This document shows positions 16,545 to 25,204 of a DNA stretch of 64,000 nt, one piece after another. Below the pieces are notes generated by a model. The model had not been told where the DNA came from. It was given only the letters and a program-made list of their open reading frames with translations, and searched no databases. The first letter of the stretch is position 1; every line of letters starts with the position of its first letter. Both the position numbers and the translations under genes were made by a program. The DNA comes from Planctomycetota bacterium (GTDB lineage: Bacteria > Planctomycetota > PLA2 > JAEUHO01). The stretch is taken from contig JAJDEN010000019.1 in assembly GCA_029259775.1 (NCBI GenBank), positions 1 to 64,000 on the forward strand, written 5' to 3'.

Positions 16545-17423
16545 TCAGAGCATCAGGATCGGGACGTGCCGGAGCTCGATCACGAGCGGGTAGGCCAAGC
16601 CGTGCATCGCGAGCTGGTCCTCGTCCTTCGTGTGCAGCACCAGCAGGTCGACGTCGCGCTCCTCGATCAGCCGCCGCACCTCCTCGATCCGGTGTCCCAT
16701 GAGGACCGCCGCCTCGACCTCGAGCGGCACCTGGGCCTCGGCCAGGCCCTTCGCGCACGACCTGATGTAGTCGCGCGGATCCTTGAGCAGGCGCTGCTGG
16801 ATGGTCTCGCGCGCCGTGGCCGTGTCGATCTGCTGGATCTTGCCGATCGCGTCGAGGTAGCGCTCGAAGACATGGTCGTCCTCGACGTGGGCCAGGCAGA
16901 GCGTGCCGCTCGCCTCGGTCAGGTGTGCCGACCAGCTCACGAGACGGTGATCGCCGGCCAGGTGATCGGTGAGCGCCATGACGGTCTTCGTGCCATCGGC
17001 CTCGAACGGCGTGGGCACCGCCTTCGCCTTGGCCTCGGCGTGCGGATTCGGCAGGAGCAGCACCGGCATCGGCACTTCCTGCGCCAGCACGTCCACGTAG
17101 CGTCCGAGCGTGTACGTCCACGGCCACGCCTGGCTGTGCAGGCTGCGGTAGGTGACGACGAGGTCGGGCACGGTCTCCTCGACGACGTCGAGGAGCTCGC
17201 GAACGCTGCCGAAGGCGTCGCCCGCGATCACCTCCCACGCGACGCTCTCCTGCTTGTCGGTCAGGACCTGCAGCAGGGTCTTGGCGCGCTCGGCCCAGGC
17301 GTCCGCCTCGGCGCGTGGCAGATCTGTGAGGACGACGACCGTTTCGACGTTGACGGCCTTGTGGTCGTACGGCGCTCGCGCCGCGGACTTGAAGACGCTC
17401 TCGAACTGGTCGACCTTTGTCAC
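16545..17423 (-). CDS. Tandem universal-stress-protein-like protein
   Basis: A 292-residue cytosolic protein that looks like two UspA-type domains in a row. The first ends with PMPVLLLPNPH near 130 and the second with VDLLVLHTKDEDQ and a final VIELRHVPILML. The typical GxxG ATP loop is not obvious, so nucleotide binding is uncertain. It forms a two-gene operon with the NhaD-type antiporter (3-base spacer). Usp domains joined to transporters usually serve as sensors or regulators, which is the inferred role here. Confidence 0.75.
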   Translation of the reverse strand: MTKVDQFESVFKSAARAPYDHKAVNVETVVVLTDLPRAEADAWAERAKTLLQVLTDKQESVAWEVIAGDAFGSVRELLDVVEETVPDLVVTYRSLHSQAWPWTYTLGRYVDVLAQEVPMPVLLLPNPHAEAKAKAVPTPFEADGTKTVMALTDHLAGDHRLVSWSAHLTEASGTLCLAHVEDDHVFERYLDAIGKIQQIDTATARETIQQRLLKDPRDYIRSCAKGLAEAQVPLEVEAAVLMGHRIEEVRRLIEERDVDLLVLHTKDEDQLAMHGLAYPLVIELRHVPILML

Positions 17424-17481
17424 CCGCGGGAAGATACCAAGGCCGCGGCGCGGGCAGGCGACACCGCGCTAGGATGCGCCC

Positions 17482-18639
17482 ATGCGGTTCTGTTTCCTCC
17501 TGCTCGTGTCCCTTCTGCCCGCGGCCCTCCCCATGGTCGCTGCCGAGGCCGCGCCGAAGCTCACGGACCCGAAGCTGCGCAAGGCCGTCGACAAGGCGGT
17601 CTCACGCGGCCTGACGGCCCTCAAGCAGCAGCAGGCCGGCGGCGGCGCGTGGACGTTCGACGGGGACGCCGGCCTGGGGGTCGGCGCCGCCGGCAAGGCC
17701 GCCAACCGCGACGCGACCGGCGGGCTCACGGCGCTGGCGCTGTACGCGATCTCGGCGGCCGGCACGCCGGCCAGCGACCCGGCGATCCAGCGCGGGCTCG
17801 AATGGGTCGCCAAGAACCCGCGACCCTTCAGCAAGGACGGCACGTTCGGTACCTACAGTGCGTCCCTCCTCGTGCTCGCGCTGACGCGCATCAGCCCGGA
17901 AACGCACGGCAAGCGCATCCGTGCGTTGGCCGACCTGCTGGTGAAGGCGCAGCTTGCGAGCGGCCTGTGGAACTACCGTCTCGACGGGGCCGGCGCGTCC
18001 GATCTCGCGCGCGGCCTGCCCGGGGCCGGGCTCTCGACGGCCGGCGACAACTCCAACACGCAGTTTGCCGTGCTCGCACTCTGGGCCGCGCAGGCGCGCG
18101 CCGGGGTGAAGGTGCCCAAGGCGACGTGGACGAAGGTGCGCGATCACTTCGGCAAGACCAAGCTGCGCGGCGGTTCCTGGGGCTATCGGCCGTCAAAGAC
18201 CGGGCGCGGTACGGGCATTGCCACCAAGGGACGTCCGGCGATGTTCTGCGCCGGCGTCACCTCCTGGCTCTACGCGGTGGCCGGCATGCAGGGCGGCACG
18301 ACATCACCCCAGAAGTCGCTCCTGAAGGCACTCAAGAAGGTGCGCGCGAGCCGCTTCGCGAAGGATGCGAAAAGCGTGTGGGCGGTCAGCCCGGTGCGTA
18401 CGTGGGACGACCTGTACCTCGGCTGGGGCGTCGAGCGCATGGCTTCCGCACTCGACGTGGACGGCGCCTGGTTCGAGGCCGCCGCGAAGGCCTTGGTCGT
18501 GGCGCAGGCTCCGAACGGCCGCTGGGTACCGGGTACGCGCGGCATCGCGCGCACGCATGGCGACAGCCGGCACGTCTACGAGACCGCTCTGGCGCTGCTG
18601 CTGCTCACGCGCTCGACGTCCGGCATCACCGGGCGCTGA
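17482..18639 (+). CDS. Secreted alpha/alpha-toroid protein (prenyltransferase/squalene-cyclase repeat type)
   Basis: A 385-residue exported protein with a signal peptide ending AEAA near 23. The body has the repeating pattern of alpha/alpha toroids seen in terpene cyclases: LKQQQAGGGAWTF, LASGLWNYR, LRGGSWGYRP, APNGRWVPG, each followed by a helix pair. The DxDD acid of squalene-hopene cyclase is absent, so cyclase chemistry is unlikely. Such stand-alone secreted toroid proteins are common in planctomycetes and of unknown function. The GSWGYRP-type motifs suggest a sugar or polymer cleft, but that is only inference. Confidence 0.85.
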   Translation: MRFCFLLLVSLLPAALPMVAAEAAPKLTDPKLRKAVDKAVSRGLTALKQQQAGGGAWTFDGDAGLGVGAAGKAANRDATGGLTALALYAISAAGTPASDPAIQRGLEWVAKNPRPFSKDGTFGTYSASLLVLALTRISPETHGKRIRALADLLVKAQLASGLWNYRLDGAGASDLARGLPGAGLSTAGDNSNTQFAVLALWAAQARAGVKVPKATWTKVRDHFGKTKLRGGSWGYRPSKTGRGTGIATKGRPAMFCAGVTSWLYAVAGMQGGTTSPQKSLLKALKKVRASRFAKDAKSVWAVSPVRTWDDLYLGWGVERMASALDVDGAWFEAAAKALVVAQAPNGRWVPGTRGIARTHGDSRHVYETALALLLLTRSTSGITGR

Positions 18640-18663
18640 CGGCTGGCTATGACGCGGAGGTGC

Positions 18664-19644
18664 CTACGACGCGCGGCGCACGAGCCGGCGCGCGACGGCT
18701 GAGACGAGATCGCCGCCGATCACGAGCAGCGAGCCCAGCAGGATGTAGAAGACCATCTCGTCGTACTTCGGCCCGCTCGATCGCGCCTCGTCGATCAGCC
18801 AGCCCAGCGAGGCGAGGTGCAGGATGCCGAGCACGGTCGCTTCGCGCACGCACGTCTCCCAGCGGTAGAAGAAGTACAGCAGGAAGCGCGGCATGATCGC
18901 GGGCCAGATGCCGATGACGGCAATCTTCGCGCGGCCTGCACCCAGCGCGCGCAACGCCACGAGTGGCTTGCGTTCCACGTTCTCGACCGTCTCGGCGTTG
19001 AGGCGTCCGAGGATGCCCGTGTTGTGGATCGCCAACGCGAGCACCGCCGGCCACGCCGGCGAGCCGAGCATGCTCATCAGCAGGTAGGCGATGATGTACT
19101 CCGGCAGCGCGCGGAGCACGATGAGCACGAGCCGCGTGCCGGCCACGACGACGCGCCAACTCCAGCGCGCCAGCGGCCCCGGCGGCGCAGCGGACGGCGC
19201 GAAGGGTTGTGGCGTGGCCACGTTGCGCGCAGCGAACCAGCAGAAGACGAGGCTGCCGAGCGCCGCGAGCACGATGGCGAGCACCGAGATGGCGAGCGTG
19301 CCGATCGCGGCTTCCGTGCCGCCTTCGGTGTCGAGTCCGCTGACCCCCTCCTCGAGCCGCTCCTCGGTCCAGTCCGCCACGACGGCCCAGTCCCAGGGCT
19401 TGACCACCATGCCGTCGGGTGTCGCCTCGCGCAGCGGCCAGGGCCGCATGTCGCCCAAGAAGCGGTCGAGGTTCTCGGCGCGCCGCGCGGAGAACGCGTC
19501 GCGCCACGCGAAGTCGCCCACGAACCAGCTCGCCACGAGCAAAGCGACGAAACAGCCCAGGCTGAACCGGAGGAAGCGGCTGCGCGGGCGGGAGCGCTTG
19601 AGCTCCGCGATCCGGGCTTCGGTGTGGTTCGCCGCGACGCTCAT
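18664..19644 (-). CDS. ABC permease 2 of a PhnE-type oxyanion importer (putative selenate transporter)
   Basis: A 326-residue inner-membrane permease. It has an N-terminal membrane segment and, from about 120, the binding-protein-dependent permease domain, with the EAA-like loop ETVENVERKPLVALRALGAGRAKIAVIGIWP near 215. The start at 19644 is fixed by an ATGA overlap with permease 1. It is the last gene of a four-gene unit: binding protein, ATPase, permease 1, permease 2. Compared with single-domain PhnE it has a long periplasmic insert before the permease domain. Substrate is inferred from the binding protein. Confidence 0.88.
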   Translation of the reverse strand: MSVAANHTEARIAELKRSRPRSRFLRFSLGCFVALLVASWFVGDFAWRDAFSARRAENLDRFLGDMRPWPLREATPDGMVVKPWDWAVVADWTEERLEEGVSGLDTEGGTEAAIGTLAISVLAIVLAALGSLVFCWFAARNVATPQPFAPSAAPPGPLARWSWRVVVAGTRLVLIVLRALPEYIIAYLLMSMLGSPAWPAVLALAIHNTGILGRLNAETVENVERKPLVALRALGAGRAKIAVIGIWPAIMPRFLLYFFYRWETCVREATVLGILHLASLGWLIDEARSSGPKYDEMVFYILLGSLLVIGGDLVSAVARRLVRRAS

Positions 19645-20516
19645 GCGACGAACCTCTTGCGCAGCTGCCCGCTCCACGCGTCGAAGAGGATGATCACGGC
19701 CATGAGGACGTAGAGGTGCGTCCAGACCTCGCCGTAGTTGTTGCTGTTGAAGGACTGCTCGACCTCACGACCGACCGTAGCGAAGCCGAAGAAGCCGAGC
19801 ACGGCCGAGGAACGGAGGGCGCACTCGAAGCGGTAGAACGCGTAGGCCAGCATGTCCGGCAGCGCGCGGGGTACGAGGCCGAAGAAGTAGATCTGCACGC
19901 CGGACGCGCCGGCCGCGCGCAGCGCGTCCGCCGGCCGGCGATCCGCTTCGTCGATCATCTCCGAGAAGATCTTCGCGAGCGTGCCGCCGTAGGGAATTGC
20001 GATGGCAATCACGGCGGCCAGCGGCGTGATGCCGAATGCGGCCAGGAGCAGCAGGGCCCACAGGACCTCGTGGATCGAACGCATGAAGCCCGTGAGGAGG
20101 CGGGTCGCGCCGTAGACCGCGGGCGCGATCGTGCGCGCGAACCACGTGCGGCCGCCGACGGGATCTCCCGTCCACCACGCGGTCGAGGCGAAGAAGCCCA
20201 GCACCAGACCGAGCAGCAGCGAGAGGCTCATGGCCGCGGCGGCGTAGATGACGGTGGTCTTCAAGGCCTGCAGCGAGAGGATCAGCAGCGGCGGCGTGCC
20301 CGGCGGCACGCTGCTGGCCTCCGAAGCGAACGCGGGGGAGAAGGCGCGTCCGAAGAACTTCTTGGCGATGTCGAGCCCGCCCTCGTTCGGCACGAGCTGG
20401 CCGAAGCTCATGTCGAGATGCAGGAAGGCCCAGACGCCGGCGCCGAGCAGGGCCAGCAGCACGGCGCCGCGCGTGCGGATCGGGAAAGGACGGCTCAGGT
20501 CGCCCTCAGGCACCAT
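19641..20516 (-). CDS. ABC permease 1 of a PhnE-type oxyanion importer (putative selenate transporter)
   Basis: A 291-residue permease with an N-terminal membrane segment, a periplasmic loop, and a five-helix permease domain from about 80. The coupling loop reads EMIDEADRRPADALRAAGASGVQIYFFGLVP, a standard EAA motif. The phosphonate-type family signature MRSIHEVLWALL is present. It overlaps the ATPase gene by 11 bases and the second permease gene by 4, so the three are translated as a coupled unit. It forms the membrane channel with permease 2. Confidence 0.9.
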   Translation of the reverse strand: MVPEGDLSRPFPIRTRGAVLLALLGAGVWAFLHLDMSFGQLVPNEGGLDIAKKFFGRAFSPAFASEASSVPPGTPPLLILSLQALKTTVIYAAAAMSLSLLLGLVLGFFASTAWWTGDPVGGRTWFARTIAPAVYGATRLLTGFMRSIHEVLWALLLLAAFGITPLAAVIAIAIPYGGTLAKIFSEMIDEADRRPADALRAAGASGVQIYFFGLVPRALPDMLAYAFYRFECALRSSAVLGFFGFATVGREVEQSFNSNNYGEVWTHLYVLMAVIILFDAWSGQLRKRFVA

Positions 20517-21297
20517 CGGCGAGCATCTCGGCCTCGTCGAGGTCGTAGAGCGCGTGGAACTCGTCGTCGCCTACGCCGTCGGCCCGCGCGTCGAACACGA
20601 CGCGGCCGCCGCGCAGGCCGACGAGACGCGGGAAGCAGCTGCGCGCCAGCTCGAGGTTGTGGATGCTCATGACGAGCGTGAGACCTTCTTCGCGGGAGAC
20701 ACGCGTGAGGAGTTCGACGGTGTCGCGTGCGCGCGCCGGATCGACGGACGACACCGGCTCGTCCGCGAGCAGCGCCACAGGCCGCTGGAAGAGCGCGCGC
20801 GCCAAGGCGACGCGTTGCTGCTGTCCGCCGGACAGGGTGTCCGTCCGCTCGTAGAGCTTCTCTGCGATGCCCACGCGCTCGAGGATCTCGTAGGCGCGCG
20901 CCGTCGCCGTCTTGCTCGGCAGCAGCATCGAGCGCGCCGAGGCGAAGAGGCCCTGTTGGCCGAGGCGGCCGGCCATCACGTTCTGTACGACGCGCAGGTT
21001 GGGCACCAGGCTCAGATCCTGGTGCACGAAGCCGATCGCGGCGCGCACGTCGCGAAGCGCGCGCCGCGAGAGGTTGCCGAGGGTGTCGCCGTTCACGTGG
21101 ACGACACCTTCGTCAGGCCGGACCATGCCGTTGAGCAGCCTCAACAAGGTGCTCTTGCCGGCTCCGGAGGGGCCGACGAGGGCTACGGCCTCGCCGGCCT
21201 CGATCGTGAGGTCGACATCTTGCAGGGCAGCCGTGGTCCCGAAGCGCACCGTGACGCCCTCGAGCCGGAAGCCGCTGGCCTTGCCCTGCATGATCAT
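20506..21297 (-). CDS. ATPase subunit of a PhnC-type oxyanion importer (putative selenate transporter)
   Basis: A 263-residue ABC ATPase of the PhnC/phosphonate group. Walker A is GPSGAGKST at 42-50, the signature LSGGQQQR near 153, Walker B LLADEPVSSVDP near 175, and the H-loop SIHNLEL. The segment AAIGFVHQDLSLVPNLRVVQNVMAGRLG is typical of PhnC proteins. It couples ATP hydrolysis to import through the two permeases. It starts 12 bases after the binding-protein gene. Two ATG codons lie two codons apart; the first is used. Confidence 0.93.
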   Translation of the reverse strand: MIMQGKASGFRLEGVTVRFGTTAALQDVDLTIEAGEAVALVGPSGAGKSTLLRLLNGMVRPDEGVVHVNGDTLGNLSRRALRDVRAAIGFVHQDLSLVPNLRVVQNVMAGRLGQQGLFASARSMLLPSKTATARAYEILERVGIAEKLYERTDTLSGGQQQRVALARALFQRPVALLADEPVSSVDPARARDTVELLTRVSREEGLTLVMSIHNLELARSCFPRLVGLRGGRVVFDARADGVGDDEFHALYDLDEAEMLADGA

Positions 21298-21309
21298 GGG
21301 TTGTCTTGC

Positions 21310-22212
21310 TCAGTTCCGCGGGCGCAGCAGACCGAGCTTCTGCGCCAGAACGCGGATCGGCTCGAAGTCGGCGTTCGTGGCGGCGATCATGCCGCTGCGC
21401 TGGAACCCGCCGAGGAGCATGTCGCCCTTCATCGCGAGCAACGCCTTCTGCAGCTTGTCCGTGAAGCCGGCCCCGTAGGTCGTGTCGAGCTTCGGGTGCG
21501 CCGTGAAGTTGTAGTCCGGGTAGTCCGGCGTCTTCCAGATGATGCGGCACACCTTGGGATCGGTCGTGCCCTCCTTCACGCGGCGGTCGTAGGTCGTGTA
21601 GCTGACCGCGCCCACCTGGACCGCGCCGCTCTCGACCTGCTCGCACGTCTTGTCGTGGCTGCCGGAGAAGGCCGGCTCCGCGCCGAGGAAGTCCTTGGGC
21701 GACTTCTCGGTGTTGGTGCGGATGAAGTGCTCGGGCATGAGGCGCCCGGACGTGCTCGACTTGCTGCCGAAGGTGAAGGACTTGCCGGCGATCGCCGTCG
21801 GGAACGCGTCGCTCCGCTCGAGGCCGCTGTCCTTGTGGGCGATGAAGTAGGAGTGGTACTTCGGGTCTTCGACGCCCTGGGCGATGGCGCGCGCGCCCTT
21901 GACGCGCTCGCGTGCCTGGGCGCCGGTGAGGCCGCCGAACCACGCAAGCATCACGTCGCCGTTCTCGAACATCTGCACCGACGCGGCGTACTTCGTCGCG
22001 TGCACGTACTCGCACGCCACGCCGAGCTCCTTGGCGAGGTAGTCGGCGACGGGCGCGAACTTCTCGCGCATACGGGTGGGGTCCTCGCCGGGGATGGCGG
22101 TGAACTTGAGGGTGGGTTTGGCACCGTCACCGGACTCGTCGGCCTTGCCGCCACAGGCGGCCAGACCGAGGGTGAACACGAGGGCAAGGCCAAGGGCCAG
22201 CAGTCGTCGCAT
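21310..22212 (-). CDS. PhnD-like lipoprotein, putative selenate ABC transporter binding protein
   Basis: A 300-residue lipoprotein (lipobox LAAC, Cys20) of the PhnD group that captures an oxyanion for import. The motifs WFGGLTGAQAR near 92, FTFGSKSSTSGRLMP near 145 and FSGSHDKT near 182 are those I associate with the family named putative selenate ABC transporter substrate-binding protein, rather than with phosphonate-specific PhnD. That family name itself rests mainly on genome context, so selenate is likely but not proven; phosphate, phosphite or phosphonate are alternatives. It leads the four-gene importer operon and is divergent from a LysR gene of a selenium-linked type. The true start at 22212 follows a GGAGAG. 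Confidence 0.85.
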   Translation of the reverse strand: MRRLLALGLALVFTLGLAACGGKADESGDGAKPTLKFTAIPGEDPTRMREKFAPVADYLAKELGVACEYVHATKYAASVQMFENGDVMLAWFGGLTGAQARERVKGARAIAQGVEDPKYHSYFIAHKDSGLERSDAFPTAIAGKSFTFGSKSSTSGRLMPEHFIRTNTEKSPKDFLGAEPAFSGSHDKTCEQVESGAVQVGAVSYTTYDRRVKEGTTDPKVCRIIWKTPDYPDYNFTAHPKLDTTYGAGFTDKLQKALLAMKGDMLLGGFQRSGMIAATNADFEPIRVLAQKLGLLRPRN

Positions 22213-22245
22213 TGGGAATCTCTCTCCTGGGGGCTTGATCCATTT

Positions 22246-22280
22246 GGATTGCCGATGTAGATGGTGTGTATCGACAATCC
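22246..22280. promoter_or_regulatory. Inverted-repeat operator between importer and LysR genes
   Basis: GGATTGCCGAT at 22246..22256 and ATCGACAATCC at 22270..22280 are inverse copies with one mismatch in 11, separated by 13 bases. They lie midway in the 144-base divergent gap, next to a TATAAG at 22283..22288 that could be the -10 of lysR. Position and symmetry fit a LysR-type recognition site serving both directions. Confidence 0.6.
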
Positions 22281-22356
22281 CGTATAAGGCTGACCCCTGG
22301 GTGGTGGCAAGCCAAACAGCAGAGATGCCGACGGTTCGGGACTTTGGGAGGTTTCC

Positions 22357-23268
22357 ATGGCGCACACCGATCCGCTCTCGATCCGGCAGCTGGAGGTCTT
22401 CGTGGCCCTGGTGGACCAGGGGTCGTTCACCAAGGCAGCGCGCCACATGGGGCTCAGCCAGTCGACCGTCAGCGGCCACATCGCCGATCTGGAGAAGCGC
22501 TTGGGCGTCCGTCTTGTGGGCCGTGAGCGGACGGGCGTCACGCCCACGGGCGCGGGCGAGATCCTGCTCCGGCCTGCGCGCGACGCGCTCCGGGCCGAGC
22601 GCAACGCCCGGATGGCGGCGGCCGAGCTGACCGGGCTCCTGCGCGGCACCCTCTCGCTGGGCGGCTCGACGATTCCCGCCGTCTACCTGATCCCCGGCCT
22701 GCTTACGCGCTTCCGCGACATGCACGCCGGCGTCACGGTCCATCTGCTTACCGGCGACTCGACCGATGTCGTCGAGCTTGTGCGTACGGGCGACGTGGAT
22801 GTCGCCGTCACGGGCGTGAAGCCGCGCGCCCGTGGGCTCCAGGTGGAGCGCCTCGGCAGCGACGAGCTCGTCCTCATCACGCATCCGGACCATGCCCTGG
22901 CCGCCAAGAAGAGCGTGACCCTCCAAGAGGTCCTGCCGATGCCGGTCGTGCTGCGGGAGGAGGGCTCGGGCACGCGCCAGGCGATGCTCGAGGCCATGGG
23001 GATGCGGCACAACGAGCGCGAGCTCGATGTCGTGTGCCACGTCGGCAGCACCGAGGCGGTCAAGGCTGCCGTGCGCGCGGACTTGGGGATCTCCTTCGTC
23101 AGCAATCTCGCCGTCGTCAACGATCTGAAGGCGGGTGCCCTGGCCGTGGTGCCGGTGAAGGGTGTGAGCCCGCGCCGTGACTTCTGGATGGTCGCGCGCG
23201 AGGAAGACGACATCTCGCCCGCCGGCCGCGCGTTCTGGAACGCCGTCTGCGAGCTTCAGCCCGCATAG
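22357..23268 (+). CDS. LysR-family regulator, resembling the selenium-metabolism-associated group
   Basis: A 303-residue LysR-type transcription factor. The winged helix-turn-helix covers about 8-66 ([20 protein letters not shown], then [19 protein letters not shown]). The effector domain begins near 95 with [21 protein letters not shown] and contains REEGSGTR near 205 and [18 protein letters not shown] near 228. These motifs match my memory of the group annotated as selenium-metabolism-associated LysR regulators. GGAGG lies 6 bases before the ATG. It is divergent from the putative selenate importer, with an inverted repeat between, so it probably controls that operon and itself. The effector is unknown. 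Confidence 0.9.
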   Translation: MAHTDPLSIRQLEVFVALVDQGSFTKAARHMGLSQSTVSGHIADLEKRLGVRLVGRERTGVTPTGAGEILLRPARDALRAERNARMAAAELTGLLRGTLSLGGSTIPAVYLIPGLLTRFRDMHAGVTVHLLTGDSTDVVELVRTGDVDVAVTGVKPRARGLQVERLGSDELVLITHPDHALAAKKSVTLQEVLPMPVVLREEGSGTRQAMLEAMGMRHNERELDVVCHVGSTEAVKAAVRADLGISFVSNLAVVNDLKAGALAVVPVKGVSPRRDFWMVAREEDDISPAGRAFWNAVCELQPA

Positions 23269-23299
23269 CCCCGAGCGTTCTCCCGGAAGGTCTGCCGCG

Positions 23300-25105
23300 A
23301 TGGGGGGGTGCCGGGTTCATCTGTGGGCCATGCAGCCCCGCCGCGCCCCGCTCTTGCGCCTGCTCGACTACATGCGGCCGCATCGTGGCCGGGTCCGGCT
23401 TGCGACCACGTGCTCGATCCTCAACAAGCTCTTCGATCTGGCGCCGCCGTTCCTGATCGGGATGGCCATCGATGTCGTCGTCATGCGTGAGGCCTCCTTG
23501 CTCGCCGGCTTCGGCGTGCAGGACCCCACCACGCAGCTCTGGGTGCTTGCCGCGATCACGCTGGTCGTCTGGGGCGCCGAGTCGCTGTTCCAGTTCTGGT
23601 ACGGGATCCTCTGGCGCAACCTGGCCCAGACCGTGCAGCACGAGATGCGCCTCGACGCATTCGGCCATCTCCAGACGCTGGAGATGGCCTACTTCGAGGA
23701 CCAGAGCACCGGCATGCTGATGTCGGTGCTCAACGACGACGTGAACCAGCTCGAGCGCTTCCTGGACAACGGCGCTACGCTGCTCCTGCACGTACTCACG
23801 ACGACCGTCGTCATCACCACCGTGTTCTTCGTGCTCGCGCCCGAGGTGGCCTGGATGTCCATGCTGCCCGTGCCCTTCATCCTCTACGGCTCGTTCAAGT
23901 TTCAGAAGCGCATCGCGCCGCGCTACGAGAGCGTCCGGGAGCAAGTGGGTGTCCTCAACCACCAGCTCGCCAACGATCTCGGCGGGATCGCAACGATCAA
24001 GAGCTTCACGACGGAGGATCACGAGGTCGAGCGCCTGCGCGTGCAGAGCGACGTCTACCGCGATCGGAACCGCCACGCGATCCGCCTGAGCTCGGCCTTC
24101 TCGCCGCTCATCCGCATGGTGATCGTCACCGGCTTCACCGCCACGCTTGTCTACGGCGGCATCCGTGTCCTCGAGGGCGGGCTCAGCGCGGCCGCCTTCG
24201 CCCTGATGGCGTTCCTGACCCAGCGCCTGCTCTGGCCGCTCACGCGTCTGGGCGAGACGTTCGACCTCTACCAGCGCGCCATGGCGTCCACGTCCCGCGT
24301 CCTCGATCTGCTTGACCTCGAGCCCAAGATCCAGTCCGGCCCTGTCGTGCCAGCGGCGCCGGTCCCGGGCGAGCTCGTGTTCGATGACGTCCAGTTCCAC
24401 TACCGCCCGGGCTACCCGATCTTGCGGGATCTCTCGCTGCGCATGCCGGCGGGCGAGACGACGGCGGTGGTGGGGCCGACAGGCTCGGGCAAGACCACGC
24501 TCGTCAAGCTGATCCTGCGCTTCTACGACGCGACGGGGGGCGGGATCCGGCTCGACGGGACGGACTTGCGCGAGCTCGACCTGCGCGCGCTCCGGCGCAA
24601 CGTCGGCCTCGTGAGTCAGGACGTGTTCCTGTTCCATGGCACGGTGCGCGAGAACATCGCCTACGGCAAGTTGGACGCGTCGCTCGAGGACGTCATCGCG
24701 GCGGCGCAGATCGCGGAGGCGCATGCGTTCATCGAGGAACTCCCGGAGGGCTACGAGACGACCGTGGGCGAGCGCGGACAGAAGCTCTCGGGCGGCCAGC
24801 GGCAGCGCATCTCGATTGCGCGTGCGGTGCTCAAGGATCCGCCCATCTTGATCCTCGATGAGGCGACGTCGTCGGTGGACAACGAGACCGAGGCGGCCAT
24901 CCAGCGCTCGATGGAGAAGATCGCGGTCGGCCGCACGACGATCGTGATCGCGCATCGGCTCTCCACGGTCCGCAACGCGGACACCATCTACGTGCTGGAC
25001 CGAGGCCGGCTGGTCGAGCAGGGTCACCACGACGATCTCGTCGCTGCGCGCGGCGTCTACGACATGCTCTGGCGCGTCCAGACGGGCGAGCTCACCACTT
25101 CGTAG
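23300..25105 (+). CDS. ABC exporter (fused membrane domain and ATPase)
   Basis: A 601-residue half-transporter of the lipid/multidrug type that works as a homodimer. Six membrane helices occupy about 30-320. The ATPase follows with Walker A GPTGSGKT near 395, signature LSGGQRQR near 500, Walker [11 protein letters not shown] and the H-loop IAHRLST. The start at 23300 has GGAAGG 9 bases upstream; the ATG at 23330 is the alternative. It begins 31 bases after lysR on the same strand, so it may be cotranscribed, but a role in selenium handling is not shown. Its substrate cannot be named. Confidence 0.93.
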   Translation: MGGCRVHLWAMQPRRAPLLRLLDYMRPHRGRVRLATTCSILNKLFDLAPPFLIGMAIDVVVMREASLLAGFGVQDPTTQLWVLAAITLVVWGAESLFQFWYGILWRNLAQTVQHEMRLDAFGHLQTLEMAYFEDQSTGMLMSVLNDDVNQLERFLDNGATLLLHVLTTTVVITTVFFVLAPEVAWMSMLPVPFILYGSFKFQKRIAPRYESVREQVGVLNHQLANDLGGIATIKSFTTEDHEVERLRVQSDVYRDRNRHAIRLSSAFSPLIRMVIVTGFTATLVYGGIRVLEGGLSAAAFALMAFLTQRLLWPLTRLGETFDLYQRAMASTSRVLDLLDLEPKIQSGPVVPAAPVPGELVFDDVQFHYRPGYPILRDLSLRMPAGETTAVVGPTGSGKTTLVKLILRFYDATGGGIRLDGTDLRELDLRALRRNVGLVSQDVFLFHGTVRENIAYGKLDASLEDVIAAAQIAEAHAFIEELPEGYETTVGERGQKLSGGQRQRISIARAVLKDPPILILDEATSSVDNETEAAIQRSMEKIAVGRTTIVIAHRLSTVRNADTIYVLDRGRLVEQGHHDDLVAARGVYDMLWRVQTGELTTS

Positions 25106-25122
25106 ACGACGCCAAGCTGCAT

Positions 25123-25168
25123 GTAGGGGCGGTCTGAGCTACGGCTTGGCCGTAGCGGTTGGCCGCCC
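25123..25168. repeat. Nested double-hairpin repeat, copy 1
   Basis: Begins GTAGGGGC. An outer stem GGGCGGTC / GGCCGCCC (25127..25134 with 25161..25168) encloses an inner hairpin CTACGGC / GCCGTAG at 25139..25155. It lies between the convergent ABC exporter and MauE-type genes. The same layout with different but pairing bases occurs at 44253 and 58418. Confidence 0.75.
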
Positions 25169-25204
25169 ACGAAGCTCCAGCGTGCGTGTCCGTGTCGGCC
25201 CCAG

